From Streptomyces harbinensis (GTDB lineage Bacteria > Actinomycetota > Actinomycetes > Streptomycetales > Streptomycetaceae), in assembly GCF_900116145.1 (NCBI RefSeq), contig NZ_FPAB01000001.1, positions 124,001 through 188,000 of the forward strand: a stretch of DNA of 64,000 nucleotides. The letters are read 5' to 3'. Shown here piece by piece: positions 1-8,720 of the stretch. The notes beneath the pieces were generated by a model. It was not told where the DNA came from and searched no databases. It saw only the letters and a program-made list of their open reading frames with translations. The position numbers were made by a program, and so were the translations under genes. The number at the start of each line of letters is the position of its first letter. The first letter of the stretch is position 1.

Positions 1-1277
1 GTGTGGGCGGTGGCGATGGCGGCGAGTGCGGCGATGCCGAGGGTGTCGCCGATCATCCCGGAGGTGCCCGCGACGCCGGAGGCCAGACCGACCTCATCGG
101 GTGAGCGCACCGACATGCTGATCATCATCACGGCGGGCATCACGAGGCCGCCGCCCACGCCGACCAGCAGGGCCACCGGCAGGAAGTCCACGACGTACAC
201 CGGATCGACCGGCACCCGGGCGGCCAGCGCCAGACCGGCCACGACCAGGAGCAGACCGCCGATGAGGACGGTGCGCGGCCCGTAGCGCATGTTGAGCCGG
301 GCGAAGAGCGCCAGGGAGCAGATGGCCGAGACGACGGCCAGCGGCAGGAAGGCGAACGCGGTGGACAGCGGCGAGTGGCCGACGACCTGCTGGAGGTAGA
401 GGGCGATGAGGATGTTGAACGGCACGGTGCTGGCGGTGAAGAGCAGATGGACGATGTTGCCGCCGGCGAGGTTGCGGTTGCGGAAGACGCCGAGCCGCAC
501 CAGCGGGACGGCCGCGGTGGCCTCGCGGATCAGGAAGCCGATGAACAGGGCGACGGCGGCGCCGCCGAACCCGAGGGTGTGGCCGGAGGACCAGCCGTAG
601 TCGGGGACGGTGGCGATGGTGTAGACGCCCAGCAGCAGTGCGCTGGTGACGAGGGCGGCGCCGATGACGTCGGCTCCGGCGCCGAGGCCGGGGCCCCGGT
701 CGTCGGGGACCAGCCGGGCCGCGAGGTAGAGGGCGACCACGCCGATCGGGACGTTGACGTAGAACACCCAGTGCCAGCTGATGCCGTGGGAGAGGACGCC
801 GCCCGCGATGATGCCGAACGAGGCGCCGGCGGCCTGGGCGAAGCCGGAGGCCCCCATGGCCATGCCGCGCTCGCGCGGGTCGGTGAACAGCGTCACGATG
901 ATGCCCATCACGACGGCGAAGGCCATCCCGGCGCCGGTGCCCTGGATGAAGCGCATCGCGATGAGCACTTCCTGGTTCCAGGCGAGCCCGGCGAAGGCCG
1001 AGGCGGCGGTGAAGGTGGTCAGACCGATGAGGAACATCCGCTTGCGGCCGACGAGATCGCCCAGCCGTCCGGAGAGCAGCAGAACGCCGCCGAAGCCGAG
1101 GGTGTAGGCGTTGGTGACCCAGGCGAGCCGGGCCTGGTCGATGCCCAGGTCCTCCTGGATGGAGCGCAGGGCCACCGTCACGATGCTGATGTCCACGACG
1201 ATCATCAGCTGCATCGAGCAGAGCACCGCGAACGCGACCCATCGGGTGCGGCCGGGCGGGGGGACGGGTTCGGTCAT
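1..1277 (-). CDS. DHA2-family MFS drug exporter (3' end beyond window)
   Basis: Drug:proton antiporter of the 14-helix DHA2 (EmrB/QacA) type, in the cytoplasmic membrane. About 425 codons are visible; the C-terminus lies before base 1. The protein starts MTEPVPPPGRTRWVAF. Helix 1 carries the DHA2 signature MIVVDISIVTVAL and is followed by the loop motif GRLGDLVGRKRMF. Motif C-like glycines are present (GTGAGMAFAVVMGI, GFAQAAGASFGIIAGG). It is divergent from a MarR gene 175 bases away, the usual layout for a MarR-controlled exporter. Substrate cannot be told from sequence. Other-frame ORFs covering this stretch have no family features. Confidence 0.9.
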   Translation of the reverse strand, partial: MTEPVPPPGRTRWVAFAVLCSMQLMIVVDISIVTVALRSIQEDLGIDQARLAWVTNAYTLGFGGVLLLSGRLGDLVGRKRMFLIGLTTFTAASAFAGLAWNQEVLIAMRFIQGTGAGMAFAVVMGIIVTLFTDPRERGMAMGASGFAQAAGASFGIIAGGVLSHGISWHWVFYVNVPIGVVALYLAARLVPDDRGPGLGAGADVIGAALVTSALLLGVYTIATVPDYGWSSGHTLGFGGAAVALFIGFLIREATAAVPLVRLGVFRNRNLAGGNIVHLLFTASTVPFNILIALYLQQVVGHSPLSTAFAFLPLAVVSAICSLALFARLNMRYGPRTVLIGGLLLVVAGLALAARVPVDPVYVVDFLPVALLVGVGGGLVMPAVMMISMSVRSPDEVGLASGVAGTSGMIGDTLGIAALAAIATAH

Positions 1278-1370
1278 GGGACGCCTCCTGGCTCCTCCGC
1301 GACGACACCAGCAGGACCGAACTATACCTTCCCGTTTCTCATTGTCTACTTCAAAACTATATTCCTGCGG

Positions 1371-1389
1371 ATCGCCGCATGCGGATGAT
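1371..1389. promoter_or_regulatory. Imperfect dyad between exporter and marR, candidate operator
   Basis: A 19-base imperfect inverted repeat (15 of 19 positions symmetric) centred on the perfect palindrome CCGCATGCGG at 1375-1384. It lies in the divergent gap between the DHA2 exporter and the MarR gene, where MarR proteins normally bind. Inferred from symmetry and position only. Confidence 0.35.
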
Positions 1390-1451
1390 CGCTTTCGCAA
1401 TCGTTTTGCTGACGAACTTTCCGGTTGCGGTCGATCCGCTACGCTGGACGG

Positions 1452-1943
1452 ATGAGCGACCCGGCACCGGCCACCCCATCCACCGACGCCGACCTGATGT
1501 TCCTGTTGTCCTGGAGCAATCACGCCCTGGCGTCCGAGATGGCGGCGAACCTGGCCGACCTCGGCATCTCCCCCCGCGCCCACTGCGTCCTCCACGAGGC
1601 GCGCCACGGCGAACTGACGCAAACGCAAATCGCCACGGCCATCGGTCTCGACAAGACCACGATGGTGGTGCTCACCGACCGGCTGGAGAAGGACGGACTC
1701 GCCGAGCGCACCCCGTCCCCCAGCGACCGCCGCGTCAAAATCCTCACCCTGACGGACAAGGGCCGCCGGCTGCTGCGCCGCTCCCAGGAGGTCGTGGACC
1801 GCACGCACCGCGACGTCCTGGAGTCGCTGCCCGCCGAACTGCGCGCCCCGTTCGTGGAGGCGCTCACCCTCCTCGTCGGCGGCCGGCTGTCCACCTTCGC
1901 CCCCTCCGAGCAGCCGCCGCGCCGCCGCTCCGCCCGGCGCTGA
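1452..1943 (+). CDS. MarR-family transcriptional regulator
   Basis: A 163-aa winged-helix repressor. The MarR fold is clear: recognition region LTQTQIATAIGLDKTTMVVLT (roughly residues 48-68), then the wing DRLEKDGLAERTPSPSDRRV, with the DxR motif in the wing. The C-terminus is basic (PPRRRSARR). I chose the ATG at 1452 (MSDPAPATP) rather than the in-frame start at 1425 because the family begins about here; no strong ribosome binding site is visible for either. It probably represses the divergent DHA2 exporter in response to a small molecule. Confidence 0.88.
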   Translation: MSDPAPATPSTDADLMFLLSWSNHALASEMAANLADLGISPRAHCVLHEARHGELTQTQIATAIGLDKTTMVVLTDRLEKDGLAERTPSPSDRRVKILTLTDKGRRLLRRSQEVVDRTHRDVLESLPAELRAPFVEALTLLVGGRLSTFAPSEQPPRRRSARR

Positions 1944-1957
1944 CTCCGGCGCCGCGA

Positions 1958-2005
1958 CCGGCGGACCGTCGCCGCGCCCGCCGCACCCGGCGGACCGTCG
2001 CCGCG
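1958..2005. repeat. Two direct copies of a 19-bp GC-rich unit
   Basis: CCGGCGGACCGTCGCCGCG occurs at 1958-1976 and again at 1987-2005, a 29-base period, in the gap between the convergent marR and FAD/Fe-S genes. No function can be assigned. It may be replication slippage in GC-rich intergenic DNA. Confidence 0.6.
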
Positions 2006-2050
2006 ACCGGCGCGCCGGGCGGTGCGGCGGGGCGCGCGCGGTCCGTACCG

Positions 2051-4939
2051 CTACGCCCGGTGGCCGTCCTCCGGGCCTGTCGGCAGGGCGTCGTCGCTGC
2101 CCTCGTCGAGGGCGTCCGCCAGGAATTCGGCGAGGTGGTGCGCCGTGCGGCCGGCCAGTTGGTCGAGCTGGGTGCGGCAGGAGTAGCCGTCCGCCACGAG
2201 CGCGGCGCCCGCCGGGGCGCGGCGGACGGCGGGCAGCAGCTGGTCCTCAGCGCAGGCCACCGACACCTCGTAATGGCCCTTCTCGAAGCCGAAGTTGCCG
2301 GCGAGGCCGCAGCAGCCGGCGGAGAGTTCGCCGTGCAGTCCGGCGCGCTCGCGCAGCCGCCGGTCGGCGGCGTCGCCGAGGATCGCGCTCTGGTGGCAGT
2401 GGGTCTGGCCGGCCACCGGGCGATCCAGGCGGGGCGGCTCCCAGCCGGGGGCGCGTTCCTCCAGGGTCTCGGCGAATGTCCGGACCGAGTCCGCCAGTTG
2501 CCGGGCGCGCGGTTCGTCGGGCAGCAGTTCGGGCAGGTCGGTGCGGAGCGCCGCCGCGCACGGCGGTTCCAGGACGGTCACCGGCAGCCCGGCGTCCAGG
2601 GCCGGTACCAGCCGGCGGAGGGTGCGGCGCATGACGGTGCGGGCGGTGTCCAGTTGCCCGGTGGTGACGTAGGTGAGGCCGCAGCACACCGGGCGCGGTG
2701 GCACGGCGACGTCGATCCCGGCGGCGTCGAAGACCCGTACCGCGGCCCGGCCGGCCTCGGGCGCCAGGTAGTTGGTGAAGCTGTCGGGGAACAGGACGGT
2801 GCGGCGGCCGGCGCGGGCGGGGTCGGGCCGGCGGCCACGCCCGCGCCACCAGCGGGTGAACGGCTCGGTGGCCAGCGGCGGGATCGGGCGCTCGGGGGCG
2901 ATGCCGCCGAGGCGTTTGGCGAGCGCGGCCAGCGGCGGCACCCGGGCCCCGGCGTTGGCCAGCGGCGCGGCGCGCAGCGCGGCGGTGAGCCGCAGCCACT
3001 GCGGCAGCCGCCCCATGGCGTAGTGGGCGGCCGGGCGGCGCCGCCCCCGGTACCGCTGGTGCAGGAACTCGGCCTTGTAGGTGGCCATGTCCACCTCCAC
3101 CGGGCAGTCGCCCCGGCAGCCCTTGCAGGACAGGCACAGGTCGAGCGCGTCGGCGACCTCCCCGGACTGCCAGCCGTCGGTGATCACCTCGCCGACCAGC
3201 ATCTCGTGCAGCAGCCGGGCCCGGCCCCGGGTGGAGTGCTGTTCCTCGCCGGTGACGCGGAAGGAGGGGCACATCACCTGGCCGCCGCTCGCTGTGGTCT
3301 CGCGGCACTTGGCGACGCCGACGCAGCGCCGTACCGCCGCCGAGAAGTCGCCGCCGTCGTGCGGGTAGCCGAACGCCACCGGTACCGGTTCCTTCGGCAG
3401 TCCGGCGAACCGCAGGTGGTCGTCCAGCTGGTCGGGGCGGGCCAGGACTCCGGGGTTGAGGCCGCCGTCCGGGTCCCACAGGTCCTTGAATTCGTGGAAG
3501 ACGCCGACCAGTTCGCGGCCGTACATCAGGGGCAGCAGTTCGGCCCTGGCCAGCCCGTCGCCGTGCTCGCCGGAGAGCGAGCCGCCGTGCGCGGCGACCA
3601 GGCGGGCCAGTTCGGTGCTGAACTCGCGGAACCGGGCGATGCCGGGGGCGGTCAGCAGGTCGAAGTCGATGCGCACATGGATGCAGCCGTCACCGAAGTG
3701 CCCGTACGGCAGTCCGCGCAGCCCGTAGTCGCTCAGCAGTGCCCGGAACTCCCGCAGATAGCCGGCCAGCCGGGCGGGCGGTACGGCGCAGTCCTCCCAG
3801 CCGGGCCAGGCCTCGCCGCCGTCCGGGAGCCGGGTGGCGGTGCCGGAGGCGTCCTCGCGGATCCGCCACAGGACGCGCTGGCCGGCCGGGTCGGTGACCA
3901 GGGTGTGTCCGGTGGCGCCGTCCGCGCCTGCGGCGCGCACGAGGTGGCCGGCGGCGGCCTCGGCCTCGGCGCGGCCGGCGCCGCCCATCTCGACGAACAG
4001 CCAGGCGCCGCCGCGCGGCAGGGCGGCCCGCGCGGTGTCGCCGACGAGATCGCCGGCCATGCCCTCGACGGTGAGCGGCCGGTACGGCAGCAGGCCGGGC
4101 GCCGCTTCGGCGGCGGCGGACTCGTCGGGGTAGCCGAGGACGGCGAGGACGCGGGCGGGCGGCGACTCCACCAGCCGGACGGTGGCCTCGGTGAGGACGG
4201 CCAGGGTGCCCTCGCTGCCGGTGAAGGCGCGGGCCCAGTCCCGGCCGCGTTCGGGCAGCAGCTCGTCGAGGGCGTAGCCGGAGATGCGGCGCGGCAGTTC
4301 CGGGAAGCCGGTGCGCAGCAGCGCGAGTTCGCGCCGGACGAGGTCGTCGGCGGCGGTGCGCAGGGCGGCGGGCAGCTGGTGGCCGCCCCGGCCGAGCAGC
4401 AGCCGGTCGCCGCGGTAGGTGAGGGCGTCCAGGGCGTGCACGTTGTCGGCGGTGGTGCCCCAGGCGACGGAGTGGGAGCCGCAGGAGTTGTTGCCGATCA
4501 TGCCGCCGATGGTGCAGCGGGAGTGGGTGGAGGGGTCGGGCCCGAACGTCAGCCCGTGCGGGGCGGCGGCGTCGCGCAGCGTGTCGCAGACGACGCCGGG
4601 CTGGACGACGGCGGTGCGGGCGTCGGCGTCCAGGGCCAGGACGCGGTTCATGTGGCGGGTGAAGTCCAGGACGACGCCGACGCCGGTGGCCTGCCCGGCG
4701 ATGGAGGTGCCGCCGCCGCGCGCCACGACGGGCACGCCGTGCGCACGGCAGACGGCGAGCGCGGCGGCCACGTCGTCGGCGTCGTACGGGGCGACCACCC
4801 CGACCGGCACCCGCCGGTAGTTGGAGGCGTCCATGGTGGTCAGCGCCCGGGCGGCGGCGTCGAACTCCACCTCACCGCGCATCACCGCCCGTAGCGCCGC
4901 CGCGAGTTCCGTGGTCCCGGTGCTGTGCTGCTGTGCCAT
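2051..4939 (-). CDS. FAD-linked dehydrogenase fused to Fe-S/CCG domains (D-lactate/glycolate dehydrogenase type)
   Basis: A 962-aa fusion of GlcD/Dld-like flavoprotein with a GlcF-like iron-sulphur module, expected to oxidise a 2-hydroxy acid and pass electrons to the membrane chain. The N-terminal third is a PCMH-type FAD-binding domain (GPDPSTHSRCTIGGMIGNNS), followed by the FAD-oxidase C-terminal domain (GHFGDGCIHVRI, SGEHGDGLARAE). A [4Fe-4S] motif CLSCKGCRGDCP follows. Two cysteine-rich CCG-type regions close the protein (RPVCCGLTY, THCHQSA, AGCCGLAGNFGFEKGHYE). Start taken as MAQQHSTG at 4939; an upstream in-frame start at 4972 adds only 11 unlikely residues. The substrate is not determined. 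It stands alone, with quinone oxidoreductase upstream in the same direction. Confidence 0.88.
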   Translation of the reverse strand: MAQQHSTGTTELAAALRAVMRGEVEFDAAARALTTMDASNYRRVPVGVVAPYDADDVAAALAVCRAHGVPVVARGGGTSIAGQATGVGVVLDFTRHMNRVLALDADARTAVVQPGVVCDTLRDAAAPHGLTFGPDPSTHSRCTIGGMIGNNSCGSHSVAWGTTADNVHALDALTYRGDRLLLGRGGHQLPAALRTAADDLVRRELALLRTGFPELPRRISGYALDELLPERGRDWARAFTGSEGTLAVLTEATVRLVESPPARVLAVLGYPDESAAAEAAPGLLPYRPLTVEGMAGDLVGDTARAALPRGGAWLFVEMGGAGRAEAEAAAGHLVRAAGADGATGHTLVTDPAGQRVLWRIREDASGTATRLPDGGEAWPGWEDCAVPPARLAGYLREFRALLSDYGLRGLPYGHFGDGCIHVRIDFDLLTAPGIARFREFSTELARLVAAHGGSLSGEHGDGLARAELLPLMYGRELVGVFHEFKDLWDPDGGLNPGVLARPDQLDDHLRFAGLPKEPVPVAFGYPHDGGDFSAAVRRCVGVAKCRETTASGGQVMCPSFRVTGEEQHSTRGRARLLHEMLVGEVITDGWQSGEVADALDLCLSCKGCRGDCPVEVDMATYKAEFLHQRYRGRRRPAAHYAMGRLPQWLRLTAALRAAPLANAGARVPPLAALAKRLGGIAPERPIPPLATEPFTRWWRGRGRRPDPARAGRRTVLFPDSFTNYLAPEAGRAAVRVFDAAGIDVAVPPRPVCCGLTYVTTGQLDTARTVMRRTLRRLVPALDAGLPVTVLEPPCAAALRTDLPELLPDEPRARQLADSVRTFAETLEERAPGWEPPRLDRPVAGQTHCHQSAILGDAADRRLRERAGLHGELSAGCCGLAGNFGFEKGHYEVSVACAEDQLLPAVRRAPAGAALVADGYSCRTQLDQLAGRTAHHLAEFLADALDEGSDDALPTGPEDGHRA

Positions 4940-5036
4940 GCATCCCAGCGTGCACCGTCCCCCCACCCCCACGGAACCGCCGCACCGGTGCGGGTCGCCC
5001 GGGCGCGCAAGCGGCGTGCCCGCCCGCGCGCGCGTC

Positions 5037-5055
5037 GGCCGCCCAGTGGGCGGCC
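5037..5055. terminator. Hairpin downstream of the quinone oxidoreductase
   Basis: Perfect 8-bp GC stem GGCCGCCC/GGGCGGCC with a 3-base loop (AGT), 15 bases past the stop of the 5070-6041 gene. It separates that gene from the FAD/Fe-S gene, so these two are probably not one operon. No U-tract, as is usual in actinomycetes. Confidence 0.5.
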
Positions 5056-5069
5056 GGCCGCCCGGCGTC

Positions 5070-6041
5070 TCAGGGCAGCAGCAGGGTCTTGCCCACCGTC
5101 ATGCGGTTCTCCACCGCCGCGTGGGCGGCGGCGGCCTCGTGGAGGGGGTAGGTCCGGCCGATCACCGGGCGGAGCTCGCCGGCCGCCGCGCGGGTCATGA
5201 TGCGGTGGGCCCAGCGGGGGACGTGCGGCGGGAAGCCGTAGAGCTGGTCGATGCCGATCACCTCCACGCCGCGCCGGCGGGCCTCGGCCGGGTCGATGAG
5301 GGTGGCGTCGCCGCCCGAGGCGCCGTGGACGGAGAACCGGCCGCCGGGGGCGGTCGCCTCGAACGCCTCGCGGCCGATCCGGCCGCCGACGCCGTCGAAG
5401 ACGAGGTCGGGTCCCGCGCCGCCGGTGGCGTCGCGGAGCCGGTCCGTCCAGCCGGGGAGGGAGTAGTCGACCGTGGCCGTGGCGCCCAGTTCGGCCGCGA
5501 GGCGGAGTTTGCGCTCGCCCCGGGCGGCCCCGATGACGTGGGCGCCCGCGGCGACGGCCAGCTGGACGAGCAGGCTGCCGACCCCGCCGGCCGCCGCTTC
5601 GACGAGGACGTGGCTGCCAGGGGTGATCCCGGCGTGTTCGGCCAGCCCCTCGGCGGTGGCGCCGTCGCTGTGGAGGGCGGTGGCCTCGGGCAGGCCGAGG
5701 CCAGCGGGTACGGGGAAGAGGTCGGGGACGGTGGCCAGGGCCCGTTCGGCGAAGCCGCCGGTGAGTCCGGTGGTGGCCAGGACGCGGCGGCCGAGCCAGT
5801 CGCGGTCCACGCCCTCGCCCAGCTCCGCCACCCGGCCCGCGACCAGGCCGCCGGGGACGTACGGCGGGGAGGGCCGTTCGTGCCACGGGTCGGTGCCTTG
5901 CCGGATCCGGGTCTCGACGAAGGTCATCCCGGCGACGGCCACCTCGATCACCACCTGGCCCGGGCCCGCCACCGGGTCGGGTGCCTCACGGGGCACCAGC
6001 ACCTCGGGGCCGCCGAACCGTACCGCCTCGATCACCCGCAT
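5070..6041 (-). CDS. Zinc-independent quinone oxidoreductase / MDR-family NADPH reductase
   Basis: A 323-aa medium-chain dehydrogenase/reductase of the QOR type. The GroES-like N-terminal half (MRVIEAVRFGGPEVLVPREA) lacks the structural-zinc cysteines. The Rossmann dinucleotide site is VEAAAGGVGSLLVQLA, near residue 150, and the QOR-type DLVFDGVGG follows. The start at 6041 has GGAG 8 bases upstream; MGACV at 6056 is the alternative. A perfect SoxR-type palindrome sits 51 bases upstream. In Streptomyces coelicolor a quinone oxidoreductase (SCO4266) belongs to the small SoxR regulon that answers redox-cycling compounds; I infer the same role here. Confidence 0.88.
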   Translation of the reverse strand: MRVIEAVRFGGPEVLVPREAPDPVAGPGQVVIEVAVAGMTFVETRIRQGTDPWHERPSPPYVPGGLVAGRVAELGEGVDRDWLGRRVLATTGLTGGFAERALATVPDLFPVPAGLGLPEATALHSDGATAEGLAEHAGITPGSHVLVEAAAGGVGSLLVQLAVAAGAHVIGAARGERKLRLAAELGATATVDYSLPGWTDRLRDATGGAGPDLVFDGVGGRIGREAFEATAPGGRFSVHGASGGDATLIDPAEARRRGVEVIGIDQLYGFPPHVPRWAHRIMTRAAAGELRPVIGRTYPLHEAAAAHAAVENRMTVGKTLLLP

Positions 6042-6091
6042 CACGCACGCTCCCATCCGTCCGCCGGTGCGGACCCGGAGCGAGCCTGCGG

Positions 6092-6109
6092 CCTCAAGTG
6101 CACTTGAGG
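6092..6109 (-). promoter_or_regulatory. SoxR-type box with 19-bp-spaced promoter
   Basis: Perfect 18-bp palindrome CCTCAAGTGCACTTGAGG, differing from the well-known E. coli soxS SoxR site only in the central bases. On the minus strand it lies in the spacer between TTGACC (-35) and CAGGCT (-10), exactly 19 bases apart. That over-long spacer is the hallmark of MerR-family activation. It drives the quinone oxidoreductase at 5070-6041. No soxR gene is in the window. Confidence 0.85.
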
Positions 6110-6311
6110 TCAACCGGGCGGCGTGCACCGGTGTGGCATATACCTGCCGTGGTTGATCGGCTTCCAGAGATTTCCGTACAGAGGACGACCCCAAAAGGTT
6201 GCAGAACTCTCCTATAGTGGTCGGCAATTGATCGGATGGTCTCTGGCCCCACCGCCCTCCGAACCCGAACGCCGACCCACCCGCTCCGCGTCTGTCCGAG
6301 GTCCTCGATTG

Positions 6312-7826
6312 ATGACTGCTGCGCACTCCCCCACCGCGCGCCCCGGGACGGAGCGTTCCCCGCTGCGGCAGGCGCTGCTGGTCCTGCTGACCGGCGTCCT
6401 GGCCGTCGCCGTACTCGCCCTCGCCGGGTGGCTGCTGATCGATGACTTCTTCACCGACGTCCTCGCCCTGGCCGCTCTCGCCCTCGCGCTCGCGCTGGCC
6501 GTCGCCCTCGCCGTCGCCACCCACGCCCGCCGCACCGCCGCCGCGCTCCGCGCCGACATCGCCGAACGCGAGCGGCGCGCCGCGCACTTCGCCGACGAGA
6601 CGGTGCCCGCGCTCGCCGCCCGGCTGCGGACCGGCACCTCCGCCGCCACCGCGCTGGCCACCGCCGAGACCCCGGCCGACGCGCCCCACCAGCGGGTCCT
6701 CAAGGTGCTCGCCGAGGAGATGGGCCGCAGCGAGACCAGCAAGGCCGCCGCCATGGCCGCCTGCGCCAACGCCGCCGGCCGGATGCAGGCGCTGGCCACC
6801 TCCATGCTCGCCGACCTGCGCGAGATGGAGCACCGGCACACCGACGAGACCGTCCTCGGCGACCTGCTCCACCTCGACCACCGCACCGCCCAGGCCGGCC
6901 GCCTCGCCGACTCCATCGCCGTGCTCACCGGCGCCCGTTCCGGCCGCCGCTGGGCCAAGCCCATCGTCATGGAGTCCATCCTGCGCGGCGCCATGGGCCG
7001 CATCGGCGGCTACCAGCGGGTACGGCTGCACTCCACCAGCCGGCTCTTCGTCGCCGGGCACGCCGCCGAGGGCGTCATGCACGCCCTGGCCGAACTCCTC
7101 GACAACGCCGCCAACTTCTCGCCGCCCACCGCCGAAGTCCACGTCTACGTCGAAGAGGTGCCCTCCGGCGCCATCATCACCGTGGAGGACTCCGGCCTGG
7201 TGATGAGCGAGGTGGCGCTCCGCCGAGCGGAGCGCGCCGTCTCCGCCGCCCCACTGGACCTCACCGCGCTCTCCGGCACCCGGCTCGGCCTCGCCGTCGT
7301 CGGGGCGCTCGCCCGCAAGCACGGCATGTCGGTGTCCTTCCGGCCCTCCGCGCGCGGTGGCACCGGCGCGCTCATGATGATCCCGCAGGAGCTGATCTCC
7401 CGCCCCAAGCAGGAGGAGACCCAGACCCCCTCCCCCGCCGACAGCCGCGCCCCCAGGGCCGAGCGGCCCGCGCTGCGCGAGGTCACCGCCACCCCCGAGC
7501 ACGCCCCGGCCGCCCCCGAGAGCGCCCCGCCCGCCACGGCGACGGCCACCGCGGCGAGCACCCCCGCCGCGTCCGAGGACCTCACCGAGTACGGCGAGAG
7601 CGGCCTGCCCAAGCGCCGCCGCGGCCGTACCCTCGCCGCCGCGCACGCCGACCACGACCCGCCGACCCGCAAACTGCGGCCCCGGGCCAACCACTCCCCG
7701 GCCGAGACGGCGGCCCGCTTCGGCACCTTCCGCCGCGCCGTGCGCGGCGAACAGGACACCGCCCCGGGGCGGGACGCCCCGGCGGCCGACACCCCGACTT
7801 CACAGCCGGAGGACGAGAACTCATGA
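6312..7826 (+). CDS. cvnA: Conservon sensor-kinase-like protein CvnA
   Basis: 504-aa first gene of a Streptomyces conservon, a membrane sensor with a histidine-kinase-type ATPase domain acting with CvnB-D. Two adjacent N-terminal membrane segments (about residues 18-40 and 43-70) leave almost no extracellular loop. A coiled linker follows, then a HATPase domain with N-box ELLDNAANFSPP and G-box-like GTRLGLAVVGALARKHG. The C-terminal ~130 residues are Pro/Ala-rich and basic. The MTAAHSPTA start at 6312 was preferred to the in-frame 6123 start, whose extra residues are not family-like. TATAGT at 6213-6218 could be the -10. Its stop overlaps the ATG of a 10-codon mini-ORF. Confidence 0.88.
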   Translation: MTAAHSPTARPGTERSPLRQALLVLLTGVLAVAVLALAGWLLIDDFFTDVLALAALALALALAVALAVATHARRTAAALRADIAERERRAAHFADETVPALAARLRTGTSAATALATAETPADAPHQRVLKVLAEEMGRSETSKAAAMAACANAAGRMQALATSMLADLREMEHRHTDETVLGDLLHLDHRTAQAGRLADSIAVLTGARSGRRWAKPIVMESILRGAMGRIGGYQRVRLHSTSRLFVAGHAAEGVMHALAELLDNAANFSPPTAEVHVYVEEVPSGAIITVEDSGLVMSEVALRRAERAVSAAPLDLTALSGTRLGLAVVGALARKHGMSVSFRPSARGGTGALMMIPQELISRPKQEETQTPSPADSRAPRAERPALREVTATPEHAPAAPESAPPATATATAASTPAASEDLTEYGESGLPKRRRGRTLAAAHADHDPPTRKLRPRANHSPAETAARFGTFRRAVRGEQDTAPGRDAPAADTPTSQPEDENS

Positions 7827-7855
7827 CCGCACCAGCCACGGGGGAACACACCTGA
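7823..7855 (+). CDS. 10-codon mini-ORF linking cvnA to cvnB
   Basis: ATG at 7823 overlaps the cvnA stop (ATGA) and reads MTAPATGEHT before a TGA at 7853-7855 that overlaps the cvnB ATG (TGATG). MTAP is a common start of CvnB proteins, so this may be the old cvnB N-terminus cut off by a small indel, now serving only to carry ribosomes from cvnA to cvnB. Expression as a peptide is unproven. Confidence 0.4.
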   Translation: MTAPATGEHT

Positions 7856-8301
7856 TGCCCGGCAGTACCGCCACCGCAACCGCAGGGGCCGACGACCATC
7901 TGAACTGGCTGCTGGAGAGCCTTCTGGAGCGCACGCCGGGCACCCGGCACGCCCTGGTGCTCTCCCGCGACGGGCTCAAGCTGTGCCGCAGCCCCGAACT
8001 CTCCGAGGACCAGGCCGACCAGCTCGCCGCGATCGCCGCCGGCATCCAGAGCCTGTCGCACGCCGCCTCCATCGAGTTCGGCGACGGCACCGGCGGCGTA
8101 CGCCAGCTGATGACCGAGTTCTACGGCGGCATTCTCTTCATCGTGGAGGCCGGGGACGGCGCGCACCTCGCGGTCGTCGCCACCGAACACGCCGATGTCG
8201 GGCTGATCGGACACAACATGAACGAACTGGTGGAGCAACTCGGCGACCATCTCTCGGCGCCACCGCGTGAACAGCCCGGCAGCGGCGGCGGGCAGGCATG
8301 A
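7855..8301 (+). CDS. cvnB: Conservon Roadblock/LC7 protein CvnB
   Basis: 148-aa Roadblock/LC7-fold protein, in conservons thought to regulate the partner GTPase CvnD. The signature HLNWLLESLLERTPGTRHAL followed by VLSRDGLKLCRSPELSEDQADQLAAIAAG is typical. The rest of the fold (EFYGGILFIVEAGDGAHLAVVATEHADVG) is intact. The first residues (MPGSTATATAGADD) are poorly constrained. The ATG at 7855 shares a base with the stop of an upstream mini-ORF, and the 3' end overlaps cvnC by 4 bases (ATGA). Confidence 0.9.
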   Translation: MPGSTATATAGADDHLNWLLESLLERTPGTRHALVLSRDGLKLCRSPELSEDQADQLAAIAAGIQSLSHAASIEFGDGTGGVRQLMTEFYGGILFIVEAGDGAHLAVVATEHADVGLIGHNMNELVEQLGDHLSAPPREQPGSGGGQA

Positions 8302-8720
8302 GCCGCCCGGGCCGGGACGAGGACCCCGACCGGCTCTACACCCTCACCGGAGGGCGCAGCCGGGCGGGCTCCGCCGCTGCCGCGTTCGACCTGGTCACCC
8401 TGGTGGTCAGCGAGAGCGAACCGACCGCGGGCATGCAGTCGGAACACGCGACCATCCTGCGGCTGTGCCAGTACCCCACCGCCGTGGTGGAGATCGCCGC
8501 CGAACTGCGGCTGCCCATCAGCATCGTGAAGATCCTGCTGTGCGATCTCCTCGACCAGGGCCGGATCACCGCCCGCCATCCGCGGACCGCGCCCGCCACG
8601 CCCCCCGGTGCCCGGACGGCAATCGCCGCCACCGGCACCGGCGGCCCGGTGCCGCACGCCGCCCCCCTACCCGACCCACATCTCCTTGAGCAGGTGCTCG
8701 TTGGACTCCGCAACCTCTGA
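8298..8720 (+). CDS. cvnC: Conservon DUF742 protein CvnC
   Basis: 140-aa DUF742 protein, third gene of the conservon, with a winged-helix-like core (EHATILRLCQYPTAVVEIAAELRLPISIVKILLCDLLDQGRI). The start DRLYTLTGGRS near residue 11 is typical of the family. It ends in the usual LLEQVLVGLRNL, whose codons overlap the start of cvnD in another frame. The middle (residues ~95-125) is an Ala/Pro/Thr linker. Coupled to cvnB by an ATGA overlap. Confidence 0.9.
   Translation: MSRPGRDEDPDRLYTLTGGRSRAGSAAAAFDLVTLVVSESEPTAGMQSEHATILRLCQYPTAVVEIAAELRLPISIVKILLCDLLDQGRITARHPRTAPATPPGARTAIAATGTGGPVPHAAPLPDPHLLEQVLVGLRNL

Noticed and set aside
1379-4894. Very long plus-strand open frame (1171 codons) opposite the FAD/Fe-S gene
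   Set aside because: Mirror frame of a high-GC gene: low-complexity Gly/Ala/Arg/Gln composition and no domains, while the minus strand has a full flavoprotein with Fe-S motifs.
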